From Crambe crambe (Eukaryota > Porifera > Demospongiae > Poecilosclerida > Crambeidae): a DNA stretch of 64,000 nucleotides. Numbering within the stretch: position 1 is the first letter of the stretch; every line of letters starts with the position of its first letter. The stretch is taken from assembly GCA_963924555.1 (NCBI GenBank), contig OZ004592.1:2046001-2110000 (forward strand). The letters run 5' to 3'. The notes beneath the pieces were generated by a model. It saw nothing but the letters and a program-made list of their open reading frames with translations, made no database searches and was not told where the DNA came from. Below are positions 1 through 11,707 of this stretch, piece by piece. The translations under genes were made by a program, and so were the position numbers.

Positions 1-2786
1 TTAGTGCTTCCGTTTCTTTAACTTGAATCTTATTCTGAAGATTTTTTGATCACATTGGGAAACAAGATCATGAGATTTAGCTAAATGACTACCTCATAAA
101 GAACTTTTGATTTTTTCTCTTCCCTGATCTGTGATTGCAGCTCCAATATTTTTCGATTCAAGGAGTACTCCACATCATCAATAGTGATCTTCAAACGCTT
201 GTACTCTTCAGTCAGTTTGATATGATCATCGTTAGTCTGTGTATGATTTCAGGGGCATGATTCTAGCTAACAGGAATAAACTAACTGGCTTGGAACTTGC
301 CTTTGCACAATCAAGTGTAGACCTATCAGCCTGTTTTTCTAATTTTACAAGCTCTTTATTTGCCCTTCCAATGCTCTTCTCATCACGAATTATCTTTTTT
401 TTCCTGCAATAATAATGCACCCCCATAAATTAATAGGAGTTATGGTTAACTATAGCTTACATTATATCAATGGCTTCATTAAGTTCATCAATTTCTTGCT
501 CCACGCTATCATATTCATCTTTAGCTTTCCTCAGTTTACGCTCCTCTCTTTTCATAATAGAAAGTACACTGGAGTACTCATTTTCCAATTTTTCATGCTA
601 GAAATCATAAAAAGTTTAGGTCTCTATAATATTTGTTACACACCGAGGGCTATAAGCCTGAGGCTATGTAAGACCATGAGTTGATAATGGACTTGTACCA
701 TACTAAACTACTTAAGCTGAGGAAAGAGCATCAGCAGGAATATAATCATAACTTTTCCTGCTGTCAGGAAGTGGAAGAATTATTCTAGAAGGGTGTAGAC
801 TTTTGAACTTGAGTGATACCTTAGTGTCCTTGGTTTCTTGGAGTTTCTGTGCTCTTGCTTCAATTACTTCCAGTGCTCTGTCCAATAACTTCTTTTTTTC
901 TTTCATCTTTTCCAGTATAGCTAGTAACTCATTATATTCTTCCTGGGTCTGCTTAGCTCTATCCTCTGCATGTATTAAGTATATCACTTTCTATGGATGG
1001 ATTAGTGTACAGTGTGGGCTAGCTATCTATCACTCACCCATCGATTTTCTTCTGCTGTGGATGGAAATCAATTTATCAGAACAATCCTGCACCATTTGAG
1101 ATACTTCCTCACATGCTCTTTCCATTATATTGAATTCAGTGCTATAAAATCGAAAGCAAAACTCAGTTATAGACTCAGTCCCACACAATGTACAGACAAA
1201 GTTAATCCTCGGGGGGGGGGGGGGGGGGGGGGGGGTAAAATGTACTGGTTATAAAATATTTCTCATTTACCCTGTGATGTAGGGCAATACACACATCGAT
1301 TTATCTACCCCTTACTTCATATCTTCCAATGTCATGACCAATTTCTCTTTTCTTCTTTCTAATGTCTTTTTGTCTGCCTCAGCTCGCAAGTGAACTTTGT
1401 GGCACCTTTCTTGCAGATCCAGATGGGCTTTTTTGGCCTGGTGCAGTTCATCAGAGGTCTCTCGCTGCTCCTGCACTATTCTTCTGATATTCTCATTCTC
1501 AATCATCAGTTTACTCTCCACTTCAGGACTGTGCATAATTATAAGAGGAAGGGAGGGAAAAAATTACTATAGCAGAAACCCTCAATGTGGATTTCCTGAA
1601 ATTTCTACAAGCAGGACACCTTTTTCAATAATAGTTGGATATGCACTAATTCAAGGGTATCTTCCTAGCTCTATTTCCTGGTCCTAAAAGTGCCTACATT
1701 GAGAGCTCGGTTCCACTGTATGCTTAACTTCTACACCAACTCACACAATGCCTGTGAGATGATCCACTACTTTCATCAGTTCACCATTCTTTTTTTCTTC
1801 AACACAAAAAGAATATGATCAAAGTACCTAGACAACAGTACCTAGACAACAGTAGTGAAACATACTTAGCATTCTCTCAGTTTCCAACAGTCGATCTAGC
1901 TTCCGTTGCTTGTGGTTAATGTGCCACTGAAGTTCTCGTATATCACGAGCGCATTGCTCATGCTCTGTCATTGAAAATCTTGGTAACAAAATTTTTTTCT
2001 ATAATGACTCACACACTCACCAGCTTGAACTAGTTTTGGGAGCATATCTAGCCTCCTCTCATGTTCTTGGTCCAGCTTCCCACGTAACCGCTTGACTTTT
2101 AATTTCTCCTCAGCAAGGAGTTTTAGTGTCTCTTGCCTGTCGTGTTCCAACCTGGCTACGAGGTAAAGTGCACTGGTAATAACTTCGCGACCATCCAACT
2201 CTACAACCTGTATAAACATGATTCAGCAAATAATTATGATATTCCTGCTCAATCAATCAGAAAAGGGATCTGGATTGATATGATTTCGTAGTACTGAATG
2301 TGGGGTATGAAACACCTGAAGTGGATTTAGATGTACCTTATTTCCTGATGGGAAACTCATATATTTCTCCACATATGTGCCAGTTTTAACTCCTTCCACC
2401 ATCATTGGTGAGGAACTCTCCCTACTGCCATGATCAGAAGCATCAGAAGCACCTCTAATCTCAGGAACTGCACTACTTCTTGGTACCGAGACAGACTTTG
2501 AGTGCTGCCTAGGTGTCAGTTTTATTTGTACTAATCCACGAATCTTCTCCCTCAGAAGAGCTTTCTTTAGTACTCCCAAATGAGCTGAAGCCTTGGAGAC
2601 ACACGGTTCAACTACACTCAAGTTAATGCAACTTCTTTCTTTCGGATTGAGGGATAAAATCCAGTTGGATTCATCACTCTCTATCATACTGGTGGAACTG
2701 ATTTCCGTCTGGTCGTCACATGGTGAAGAATTAAGTGACTCTTCCGTGATGACTTTTTGGCTGAGTAATGGCTCTGCTGTAGCCAT
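1..2786 (-). CDS. Coiled-coil protein, 5' part (3' end outside window)
   Basis: Multi-exon gene; I do not recognise the family. Coding exons read in phase: 2337-2786, 2021-2207, 1866-1964, about 1745-1790, about 1319-1526, 1038-1141, 820-965, 461-597, 301-403, 93-236 and 1-41 (continuing out). The first about 150 residues are Ser/Pro-rich and look disordered. The rest is almost unbroken heptad coiled coil rich in E, K, L and R (for example ELQWHINHKQRKLDRLLE). The ATG at 2784-2786 was chosen because the frame upstream runs into a likely acceptor, TTGCAG, which suggests a non-coding first exon. The intron after 301 uses AAG|GCAAGT, a GC-AG donor. Many ciliary or centrosomal proteins look like this, but that is a guess. 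Start lies 221 bp from the divergent TBC1D25 gene. Confidence 0.7.
1210..1236. repeat. Poly-G tract (about 27 nt)
   Basis: Uninterrupted G run inside an intron of the coiled-coil gene. Read on the coding strand it is poly-C, but it lies too far from the acceptor at 1142 to be its pyrimidine tract. Confidence 0.9.
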
Positions 2787-3007
2787 CCTTTCTGTCTGCT
2801 GCAATAAGTAAAAGGAAAATGATACGTTTGATTTTCTGATTAATGCCCAGGCCAGCTAGGTACTTTGTATCCGTTGCCATAGTGATCACGGGCTTAAGAT
2901 TATAAGGTGTGGTCAAAAATCACATGACGATTGCAAAGCTAAGCCAGTCCGAGGATCCGATTCCTAGCTATAGCAGCTTATCTTCTCTAAAGTAGTGCTC
3001 GGCTGCC
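2787..3007. promoter_or_regulatory. Divergent promoter region, coiled-coil gene / TBC1D25
   Basis: The two start codons face away from each other across 221 bp. No TATA box is evident. The coiled-coil side probably contains a short 5' UTR intron. Inferred from gene arrangement only. Confidence 0.45.
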
Positions 3008-6000
3008 ATGGCTGAAATCAACGGATATGTGCCCACCTCCGACCACCAGCAAGGCCTCATGGAAGGCATGTTAACTATCGTCTTTGACGTGCATATCAAC
3101 AAAAAGGTGAGGGCTTTTAATATTCAGCAACGATTAGCAGCTGCTTGAGCTGCCGTTAGCCTTCTATAATGGATCATGGATCATGGAACGTTCACCAGGC
3201 GGAGTCACCTGTTTTCATCAATTATCCTTTTTGTGTAGCCCATGTTTGATACTAAATTCCTTCTTTCTCTGTATGTAGTATGGACTGTTGAAACCAAACC
3301 TGCCTCACCTGCAAGTGGACAGAACTGCCCCACCCAGAGTGGCAGAACTGTTCAGACACTTGGAGACCGAGCTCCAGCTTACGTATGTAGATAGCATACA
3401 TTAAACAATAACATGGCCTATAATTACAAGGGAGTTCCTCTCCACATTATCAATTTCCCTTCAAAGAGTTGCACTCATGACAAATTACTTGCTGTATAAA
3501 TGATGTAAAATCACTTGTAGAACCAAGTGTACTTGCAGAACCAGGTTTTCAATCAATAAAAGTGATTGCATTACGCACAATGGAAAGAATCCTAATTTCA
3601 GGGGTGGAGCCACTAATCAGGGAATTGGGCTGTCCCTATTGAAGGACCTCTCACTTGACTAAACAGGGTTGATACTAAATTAATTGGGGGGGGGGGGTCC
3701 CTCAGAATGTGAATGCAATAACAACATCACAATGATATTTTTCAGGAACGGAAGCTCTAACCATCTGCTTCTCAAAGCCATGTGTGTCAAATCATCAAGA
3801 TCCCCACACCCGGCCTCAAAATTAAAGTTTCCTGGTGTCTTCCCACTGGTCAACAATCATATCTGGTCAGAAATCTTGACAAAATACCCACAAGGTGAAC
3901 TAGAGGTGCTGGTGGATCAAAACACTCCTGAAGTGAGGATGCAACACACGAAAGGTTGTATGTCAAGTAAGTTTGAATCCGTGCACTGCCCCTCAATGGT
4001 ACAGAAATAGTTGAAAGTGACACTGGTGTTTTCATAGTCAGCATCAGAAACATAGCTGCTGGTTTTTCGGTGGGTACATGTTACGATGGTTGCAAGTGGG
4101 TGCTGATAAGGGAAAAGTACATATAACACAAAACTGCTTCCTTGACACTTATGGAAGTTATGAGAAACAATTTGTCTTTCATTACCAAGAAATAATGAGG
4201 TACCTACAGGCAAAACAAGCAGCAGGATAATGTGACAGTGTAAAATAAGGAGTTTTACTATTGTTCATGGCCATATTAGAGATGTGGCTGTTCTAAGCAG
4301 TGTCAGTCTACTACTCTTAAGTAACAAACTTAGGTATTAAGCAATGTCAGCTCTTAAGTAACAAACTTAGGTATAATTCTTGATAGGCAAAGTAATCTTC
4401 AGTGTCCCTTTAAGGCAAACTGAGGAGGAATAAAATCACTTTCTATTCCAGATTTTCTTAAACGGGAGATGAAATATCTTGATGTTGCCAGTTTCCTTCC
4501 CACCAAGAAGCTGAAAGGCAATCACGTGATGAACCTTAGTCGTGGAATCTTTGAGAAAGGAGTCAGAATCAAGCCGGAGCTGCGTAAGGGTGTGTGGATG
4601 CATCTGGTGGGCGTGTTCCACCCAGATCTCCAGTCACGGGAGGAGAGGGAGCAGTACATTGCAAAATTGAGGATGGTCTACGATAATCTTAAAGGTACAG
4701 CAAACAAGCAAGTAGTATCTGATTGGTGATACAGTCGTTTTAGGCTATATCATGTAAGTAACAGGCAAGGAACCATATCATGATCCCATGTTAATTTTCA
4801 CGGATCACATGATTATGTAATCACACTGTACTCCTGGGATTACATGTATCAAGCATGAAAATTTGCATGTAACATCTATAGCCAGCAAGCCAGCCAGCCA
4901 GCCAGTAAGCCACTTAGATTTCAAGATGGGGTGGGGTGACACCTGCAGGTGACATCAGTGAATACACTTAAACACATACTTGAGTATAATTATTCATAGC
5001 AAATACCATATGGTAAAGGATCGTTACTTTCACAAACCACCTTTTTACATGATCCACCATGAAACTAGTGGGTCTCTCTCTCCCCTCCCCTTGCTATAGT
5101 TTTACCGTAATGAAATGCATGACAGAACTTCTGCATGCTTCCATGTTTGAGCTGTGTGATTGTGTACTTGACATGATGCAGGAAAGCTTGAAGGTGAGGA
5201 TGCTGACTATACTGAAAGAAGACAGCTCGTTGACGCTGTTTACAGAGACGCCATTCGCACAGACCCCACCAACCCCTTCTATGCCAGCCATCGGCCTGCT
5301 GAGGCAAGTTACATTAGCCAGCACTTTCACCAATCAGATGACGCCGAAGACAACATCCAGAAACTAATCAACATCGTAGTGATATATGTTTTGGAGCACA
5401 GCAATATATCGTACACTCAGGGCATGACAGATATTCTGAGTCCTATTCTCTACGTTATGAAACACGAAGCCGATGCCTACATTTGCTTTGCAGCAATGGT
5501 CGAACGGATCCAGAGCCACTTTAAGGAGTGGTGCACAGGTAGTCTTCTCAAACTGGAAAGACTCCGTCACCTCTGTGAAATCCTAGATCCTGAGCTGTAT
5601 CACTACCTCACTAGTCGCATTGAAGAAGACGTTTTTGTGCTGTTTTTTGGGATGGTTTTGATCGAGTGTCGGAGAGAATTCTCATTTGAAGATTCTTTTC
5701 ACTTGCTTGAAGCAATCTGGGCAGGCTCTGTTTGTATGAAGGGAGTTGAATCATCTCCTTCAACCTTCTCAGAATGGGCACGCTACATGACCTACCAGTC
5801 TCCCGAAGTTCTCCAGCAAGTATTTGAAGGGACGGGTGTCCCCTATACTGCCGTTCCCCTTCCTAATACAATGTCTGGCTCCTACTCTTACCAGTTTTCA
5901 AGAAACCCTTCACTTTTATCACAGTCCCCTCCCAATATGCCAAGAAGACAGAGCGAGATTGAGCCTTACAATACCATCCAAGAGCAGCCAACAAGTTCTT

Positions 6001-7721
6001 CTTCGTCTGGTCCTCCAACGCCTCGCTCCGTCAACCAGAGTATTAGCTCTCTGGAAATCCTTCGTTACAGACAAGTCGTAGCACACAACATTGAGGACGG
6101 CATTTTAACCCCAAGACAAGGAGACCAATCCGATTCAAGACTTCGATCTCAATCTGAGTCGAATCTACACAGCCTTTCCTCGCAAAGTGGTATACATTCT
6201 ATCAGAAGTCCGAATCACAGGAGGAGTGCTTCTCCACCTGTGCCTAGGAGTGTTGGAGAGGGTGCAACTGCTGCCACTCACTTTGCCGCCAATAAGCCAG
6301 GAAATTCTTTCTCGCACTCGGAGAGTGAGCTGTATGATAGTTTCAGCAACAGCAAGTTCTCAATCCGGCCAAGATTTGCCAAATACCCAACAGAAATGTC
6401 TGATATGAGCAGCATTTCCAGTGGGACTGCCAGTGGGAACTTAATCTCCAGTTTGAAGTCAGTCGATAGCCGGAGGAATGGAATGCGCAATATGACTCCT
6501 GAAACCGGTTCCAGTTCCAAATCCAATGGTAATCCTCCAAACGTTCCTCATAGTCATCAGAATGGAGCTCCTGGTGGAGGGAAAACATTAGAAGTTTCTA
6601 TTGAATTTGTCAACGATGACGTTGCTGGTGGTACTAGATCTTCTGCCGGTAACTCACCTCAGGTAGTTAGATCTAAACCTTCGGTTCACCCAGTGGGTAC
6701 CTCCCTTGTGTCAGGGAAAGATCCACCTGCAAGTGCTAGCAGTAAGAAACCTTCACAGACGAGCACTGCTATTGCCAATTCAGTCACAGAAGCTGCTTCA
6801 AGACATGAGAAATTCTCTCCTCCAAAAGCTGGTGCTAAAGTATCTGTCAACTATTCAGAAGAAGAAGACCCCTTATTGGATTTGAACGAACTTCAAGAAC
6901 CCACCATTGTAGAACACAGGGGTATGATCATGAATACTAATCGCAGGAGCCCTCTCCTCCCACATGCACACAACAGATCCTCTGATGATCCATCTCTCAC
7001 AATACGACCACGAGTGAAGCCAGAAAATACTTACCCCCATTCAGACGGGGCCATAGCTCAGCCCAGGAAGCTGGTCAGTACTCCAAAAATGATTCACGGG
7101 GGGAAGATGACACCTACAGGTAACTCCAGCAATGCCACACCAGTGCATTTTGATGAGACCCCCTCAAGTCATAGGGTCACCCCTGTGGCCTTTTTTGATG
7201 CCATGGAGAAGCTGGTCGAGTCGTTACCTGGGAGAGGTTCTTTATTTCCGTCTCAGTTTTCTTCCAAGCGACCCAGTCCAAAGGAGAAAGGCTCCAGCAA
7301 GCGTAATAGTGGGGATGAGGAGGAAACGAATATACCGACATATCGTCGAGTTAATCGACAGAGAACTGACTCTGATAGTGATATCGATCTAGCGATGTCC
7401 GCCATTATGTCGACTGAACAAGGAGCTCCGAGAGTCACACGAGACGAGTCCCTCTTGGTCCCCTTCTCAGAGTGCTACTCCCTCTTCATCTGCCTGTCCA
7501 TTTTAGTGCAGAACCGTAGCGAGATTATGCAGAATGGTGCCGATTTCTACCATCTCTCCATGATCCTGAACGCACAGGCAGGAGTACAGGACTTGGACAC
7601 CACCTTGAAGGTGGCACATCAGTTGTACACTCTCTACAGGAAATATCAGGAAATGTGTTTCGGAGAAAGTGGACAGTGTGAGATTTGGTTGGACGATGAT
7701 CGTGTAAGAACAGGTGTCTAA
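3008..7721 (+). CDS. TBC1D25: TBC1D25-like Rab GTPase-activating protein
   Basis: Five exons (3008-3106, 3279-3382, 3746-3966, 4452-4694, 5182-7721) join in frame to 1068 aa. The N-terminal about 130 residues sit where TBC1D25 has its ubiquitin-like/PB1-like region. The TBC domain follows with both catalytic fingers visible: an arginine in YRDAIRTDP and a glutamine in SYTQGM. Matches to vertebrate TBC1D25 continue through CRREFSFEDSFHLLEAIW. A long Ser/Pro-rich linker of about 450 residues is longer than in mammals. The C-terminal helix LFICLSILVQNRSEIMQNG matches the TBC1D25 tail. The family acts on Rab GTPases in endosome/autophagosome traffic (RAB33B in mammals). The last exon holds most of the protein. 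TBC1D16 or TBC1D17 are weaker alternatives. Confidence 0.85.
3687..3697. repeat. Short poly-G run
   Basis: About 11 G in TBC1D25 intron 2. No function seen. Confidence 0.7.
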
Positions 7722-8080
7722 TAGAATTTTGCTTTGACACTTTTTTTTTGTTTGTACTTTTATTTTAATACCACTTTCTTGTATGATAAGCACCTTTATA
7801 TTATATTTATTCAATGATTGATGACTTATTATTATTGTTGAAAGCTTGATTCACTACATGTGGCTGCTGTTTGATGCTAGGGCCATTGGGAATTACAAAG
7901 GTGAGATTGTAAACAAGCTTGATTACAGCCTGTACATGCTTGCAGCATAAAATTGATTTTTATTACTTCATAATAATTATAATGAATAATACAGCACATA
8001 AATCTGCCATTTTCTGAAAATAATTGATATCAGCCACATAAAGACAATAATTACATAATAAATAAACATTTCAGATTTGA
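7722..8080. other. Convergent intergenic region
   Basis: 3' ends of TBC1D25 (+) and the ABHD6-like gene (-) face each other. The sequence is AT-rich with several TTTTATT/AATAAT stretches that could hold poly(A) signals for both. No other gene seen. Confidence 0.5.
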
Positions 8081-11000
8081 TCAATGTGCTGTGATGGTAT
8101 GCTGGTGAATGAAGTCTTGGATAAGTTTGGCACACTTCCTTGGGCGGTCCATGGTCATGGCATGACCACACTTCTCCAGCAACACCACCTGTGAGTTCTT
8201 GATCAGTTCTCCTGTGATGGCCGCTCCTGATGGATGGCAAATCTGTAGGGGCAAAAGTTGGTTTATAAACCAAAGATCCTTTACCATAATAATATGCGAA
8301 TTATGAAAATAAAGATCTCCTCCTTCCTATCATGACCATATTAACTGACCTTATCATCTTTTCCCCACAGAACTAAGGTTGGCACTTCAATCTTATCTGC
8401 CAACTCTTTAATGGCTTTTGGCTCTTCTGCTTTCTCATCATTGAGGAGGTCATTCATTACTACATACAGTGATCAGAAAAATAATAATGACAAGAAGTAT
8501 TTGTACTCTTGCACTTTCCTATCCCCTCTCCCTTAGTTCCTCTCCCTTATCCATCCACCCTCTCCTTCCTTTACACTCTCTCAGACTTTCAGATCTCTAT
8601 GTCTCTATGCATACAAAGTCAGAAGCTACTTCCAGAGCTCATACATCTCTCCCCATACTCTCAGACTTCAGATCTCTATGTCTCTACATCTCTCCCCACA
8701 TCTCTCTCCTCTTTCCATCTCTCAGACTTTCAGATCTCTATGTCTCTATGTCTATGCATACAAAGTCATAAAATACTTCACATCTCTCCCTATACCCTCA
8801 TCCCACACACCCTCTTTCTTTTCCTCCATTATTGTGTCCAGACAATCCCCTACACTTACTGCGTTCCAAATATTCATAGTTCGGCATCTGCAACTTGACC
8901 ATGGCCTCCCTGAAGCGATGGTGGAAGGTGTAGAAGGAGGGATCGTATAGCACCAGCTTCAACATCTCCTGCATCTCATCCGCATTTCGTGGCAAGATGA
9001 GACATCGACCATTCTCAAGCTCCTCAAAGAAATGAGTCTTGACTCCATTGGGGAGTTTATGAGTAACTGTAAGGATAGAAATAAGAGGATTGTGTGTAAT
9101 TGTAGCACTAAAACCTCTAAAATTTAATAATGGACACACTTGGGACCCATCTACTGTGTATAGAGTGCATAGACAACAATATTGTTGAGAGGTGTGTCCT
9201 CTTTTGGAATGTCCTTTATCGAAAGTTCCACTTTTATTCTCATTTTTAACAAAGATGACTAAACCTTCCTCAACATAAATGATAGGCCCCCTGATAATTA
9301 ATCAAGATTTTCTCAGAGTTGTTGGCAATTTGAGTGCTGTATGTTTGGAAACAGAGTGGACAAGTAACTAGTGACATTAATTAACACAGAGTCGAATTAC
9401 AACAGCTGAGGCAAATCAAACAATGGAGTGACAATAAATGAGGCAAGTTTGCATGCTCCAATCATGTGACCAATGGCATACTATGTAACCCAACAAGATC
9501 ATCTGATTCACCTTGGATGATCTGGCATGACTAAACTGAGGTCATCACTTTCAGGATGTTGTAATGATGTGGCAAGATGTACAATGACACAAGGTGAGTG
9601 ATGAAAGCTAGCTAGCTGTGGTTGGGTGAGGGGAATATTACAAGACATGTGAACTATATAGCTGCTGACCTGGTATACACATGAGGGAGATGCTCTGGAC
9701 TTTATGTTGGTACTTTGTGGCGTAGGTTGCAGAGATCAATGAACCCATGGATACGCCAACCAAGTGCACATTCTCCAGCTGTAAAGCATCGATAAACTGC
9801 ACAAGAAATCAAGGCAATAAAAAACAAGAATCAAGGCAATAAAAATAGCCAGGCAGAACACCTGATAGTAAAGTAATGCCACAAACATTTAAGAGATTTT
9901 TTGGGATGTTTTGAATCGGATCATTCCAGTGAAAATCAACATAATCATTGATGTTGTCTTATTGATACATTGGGGAGAGGAAAAGCATACGATATACTAT
10001 ACATGTCACATTGTATGTAGCCATATACTCAGACATTCATCTTTCAGTTTCAACAGAACCCGTTACAATGTATAAGTGTGTTCAGTACAAATAGATCCAG
10101 GTACATTCCTAAAAAATGTCACTATTATTATCATGTGAGGCTATGTGGGGGTACTTGATGTTGACAGACACCCTCAAAAACAGCTGACTGATGTATGACA
10201 GCATGTCACAGCTTATTTTAAGTGCATAAAAGTTTCAAAAAAATTTTTTTGATCATACTGGACCACTGCTTTGTGATCAGCTCAGAGTCACACCTCATCC
10301 AATTGACAACTCAAGTGTAAGTGATCTAGAAAGGGAACACATTTGCAGGAAGTTGGGCATCCTTACTAGTGTATGACCTCGTCCACTTTGAGGTCCTATC
10401 AGGAAAACTACAACACCTTTTATGGGAAATGATACTATTTATAGACTTGGCATGAGCATCATATGATGTCTTTCTAACCACTTCAAATTAGCTGTGGGTT
10501 TTAAGGTCATGAATACAGTTAGCATCCACATTCAAATGGCTATGAATATCATGAGTATAGTGATGAATATCATCACAACACACACACCCGCATATCCTCT
10601 TGAAGATCACATAGCTACCATGCATATTTGACAGAGAATTAACATTGGGTGGGGGAAGAGGCTATGGTAACAGAATGCCATTTATCGATTCCTAATAATA
10701 GCTGCTTTGATCTTGGTCTTCTAAATATAACATTCAACCTCTTTTAAATACAATGATGATCCTATGATTAGAATTCACCTCATTGAGTTTATCAGCCAAT
10801 CCATGAGAATTATATGTAGTGTTGGGATGAAAGCTTGATTCTCCATGTCCTGGCATGTCCAACATCACCAGGTGCCATTCCTTGGGCAAATACTTGGACA
10901 TCACCATCCACATTGTCTTGTTGGCAGAGAATCCATGCACAAAGATGACGCTAAGAGGCGGGGAAGCTGTGCTTTTTCCATTGTTTGATGAGGAGGGAGA

Positions 11001-11315
11001 GGGTAGGCGCTCGAAATAACTAAAGTTAATGTCACCAACTTGGATAAACTTGCGACTGAGGCCCGCATACAAGTAGCCACCGAATCTGTATTAATTAAAT
11101 GAAAATCTTGTGGTAAAATAATAGTTTACACAGTCGATCAAGTTACTGTACTCAGCTTATAGCTAGCTAATAAACGTAACGCTACCATTGCTAGCTGACT
11201 AATCTTACCTCTTGTATCCATGTAAGAGTGCGGTGGGATAAACCCAGTAAAGTGCAGCTACCACGGCTGCAAATGCAGCGGGAGAAAGCACCAGCGAGAT
11301 GAAGAAATCCACCAT
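8081..11315 (-). CDS. ABHD6: ABHD6-like monoacylglycerol lipase (alpha/beta hydrolase)
   Basis: Six exons (11209-11315, 10779-11085, 9670-9796, 8860-9066, 8350-8459, 8081-8242) join in frame to 339 aa, the length of human ABHD6 (337). The N-terminus is a hydrophobic membrane segment (LVLSPAAFAAVVAALYWVY). The oxyanion region reads FVHGFSANKTMW. The catalytic triad is visible: Ser in GVSMGS, Asp in LWGKDDK, His in EKCGHAMTMDRPRKCAKLI. The last motif is almost diagnostic for ABHD6, which hydrolyses 2-arachidonoylglycerol and other monoacylglycerols and lysolipids at membranes. Intron 4 holds pyrimidine-rich repeats (8500-8800) and intron 2 is about 1 kb with no gene seen. Confidence 0.9.
8509..8800. 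repeat. Pyrimidine-rich degenerate tandem repeat
   Basis: A unit like CTCAGACTTTCAGATCTC followed by TATGTCTCTA recurs three times (about 8578, 8657 and 8713) within an intron of the ABHD6-like gene. Open frames across it are low-complexity and not coding. Confidence 0.7.
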
Positions 11316-11707
11316 TATTGTTTCAAGCAGGCTACGATCTATCATACATGTAGTTCAGTTCAGGATAATTGTCTACCTTTATAGCTACTATTATCAAGGA
11401 AGTGGATCAGGCGATTTGGCCACAAATCAGCAGTACTGAATATGAGCTGATGATCTATGAATATCACTTCTGGCGCGCGTTCTTGGCGCAAGTCGTTGTC
11501 AGGCGATTGTGTAACGCGACACACCCACCCCATCTTCGGTTGCCAGGCGATACTTCTGACAAGTACAAACATGGATATAAGGTACAAAGGATCGAACATG
11601 CGTCGCTTCCGCATGCAAACACAGCATTCAATTAATTTTTTTTCTCCAAAAATAGAATTATAGTAACAGTGCACAGATAATAAATATGAAACCAACTAAT
11701 GTTGATC
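11316..11707. other. Intergenic, ABHD6 5' side to ATAD2 3' end
   Basis: Presumed ABHD6 promoter plus ATAD2 3' UTR. Short overlapping frames occur on both strands but none resembles a protein. Confidence 0.5.

Noticed and set aside
11369-11695. Overlapping frames of about 60-110 aa on both strands between ABHD6 and ATAD2
   Set aside because: No conserved motif, antisense to each other, no splice context; regulatory sequence is more likely.
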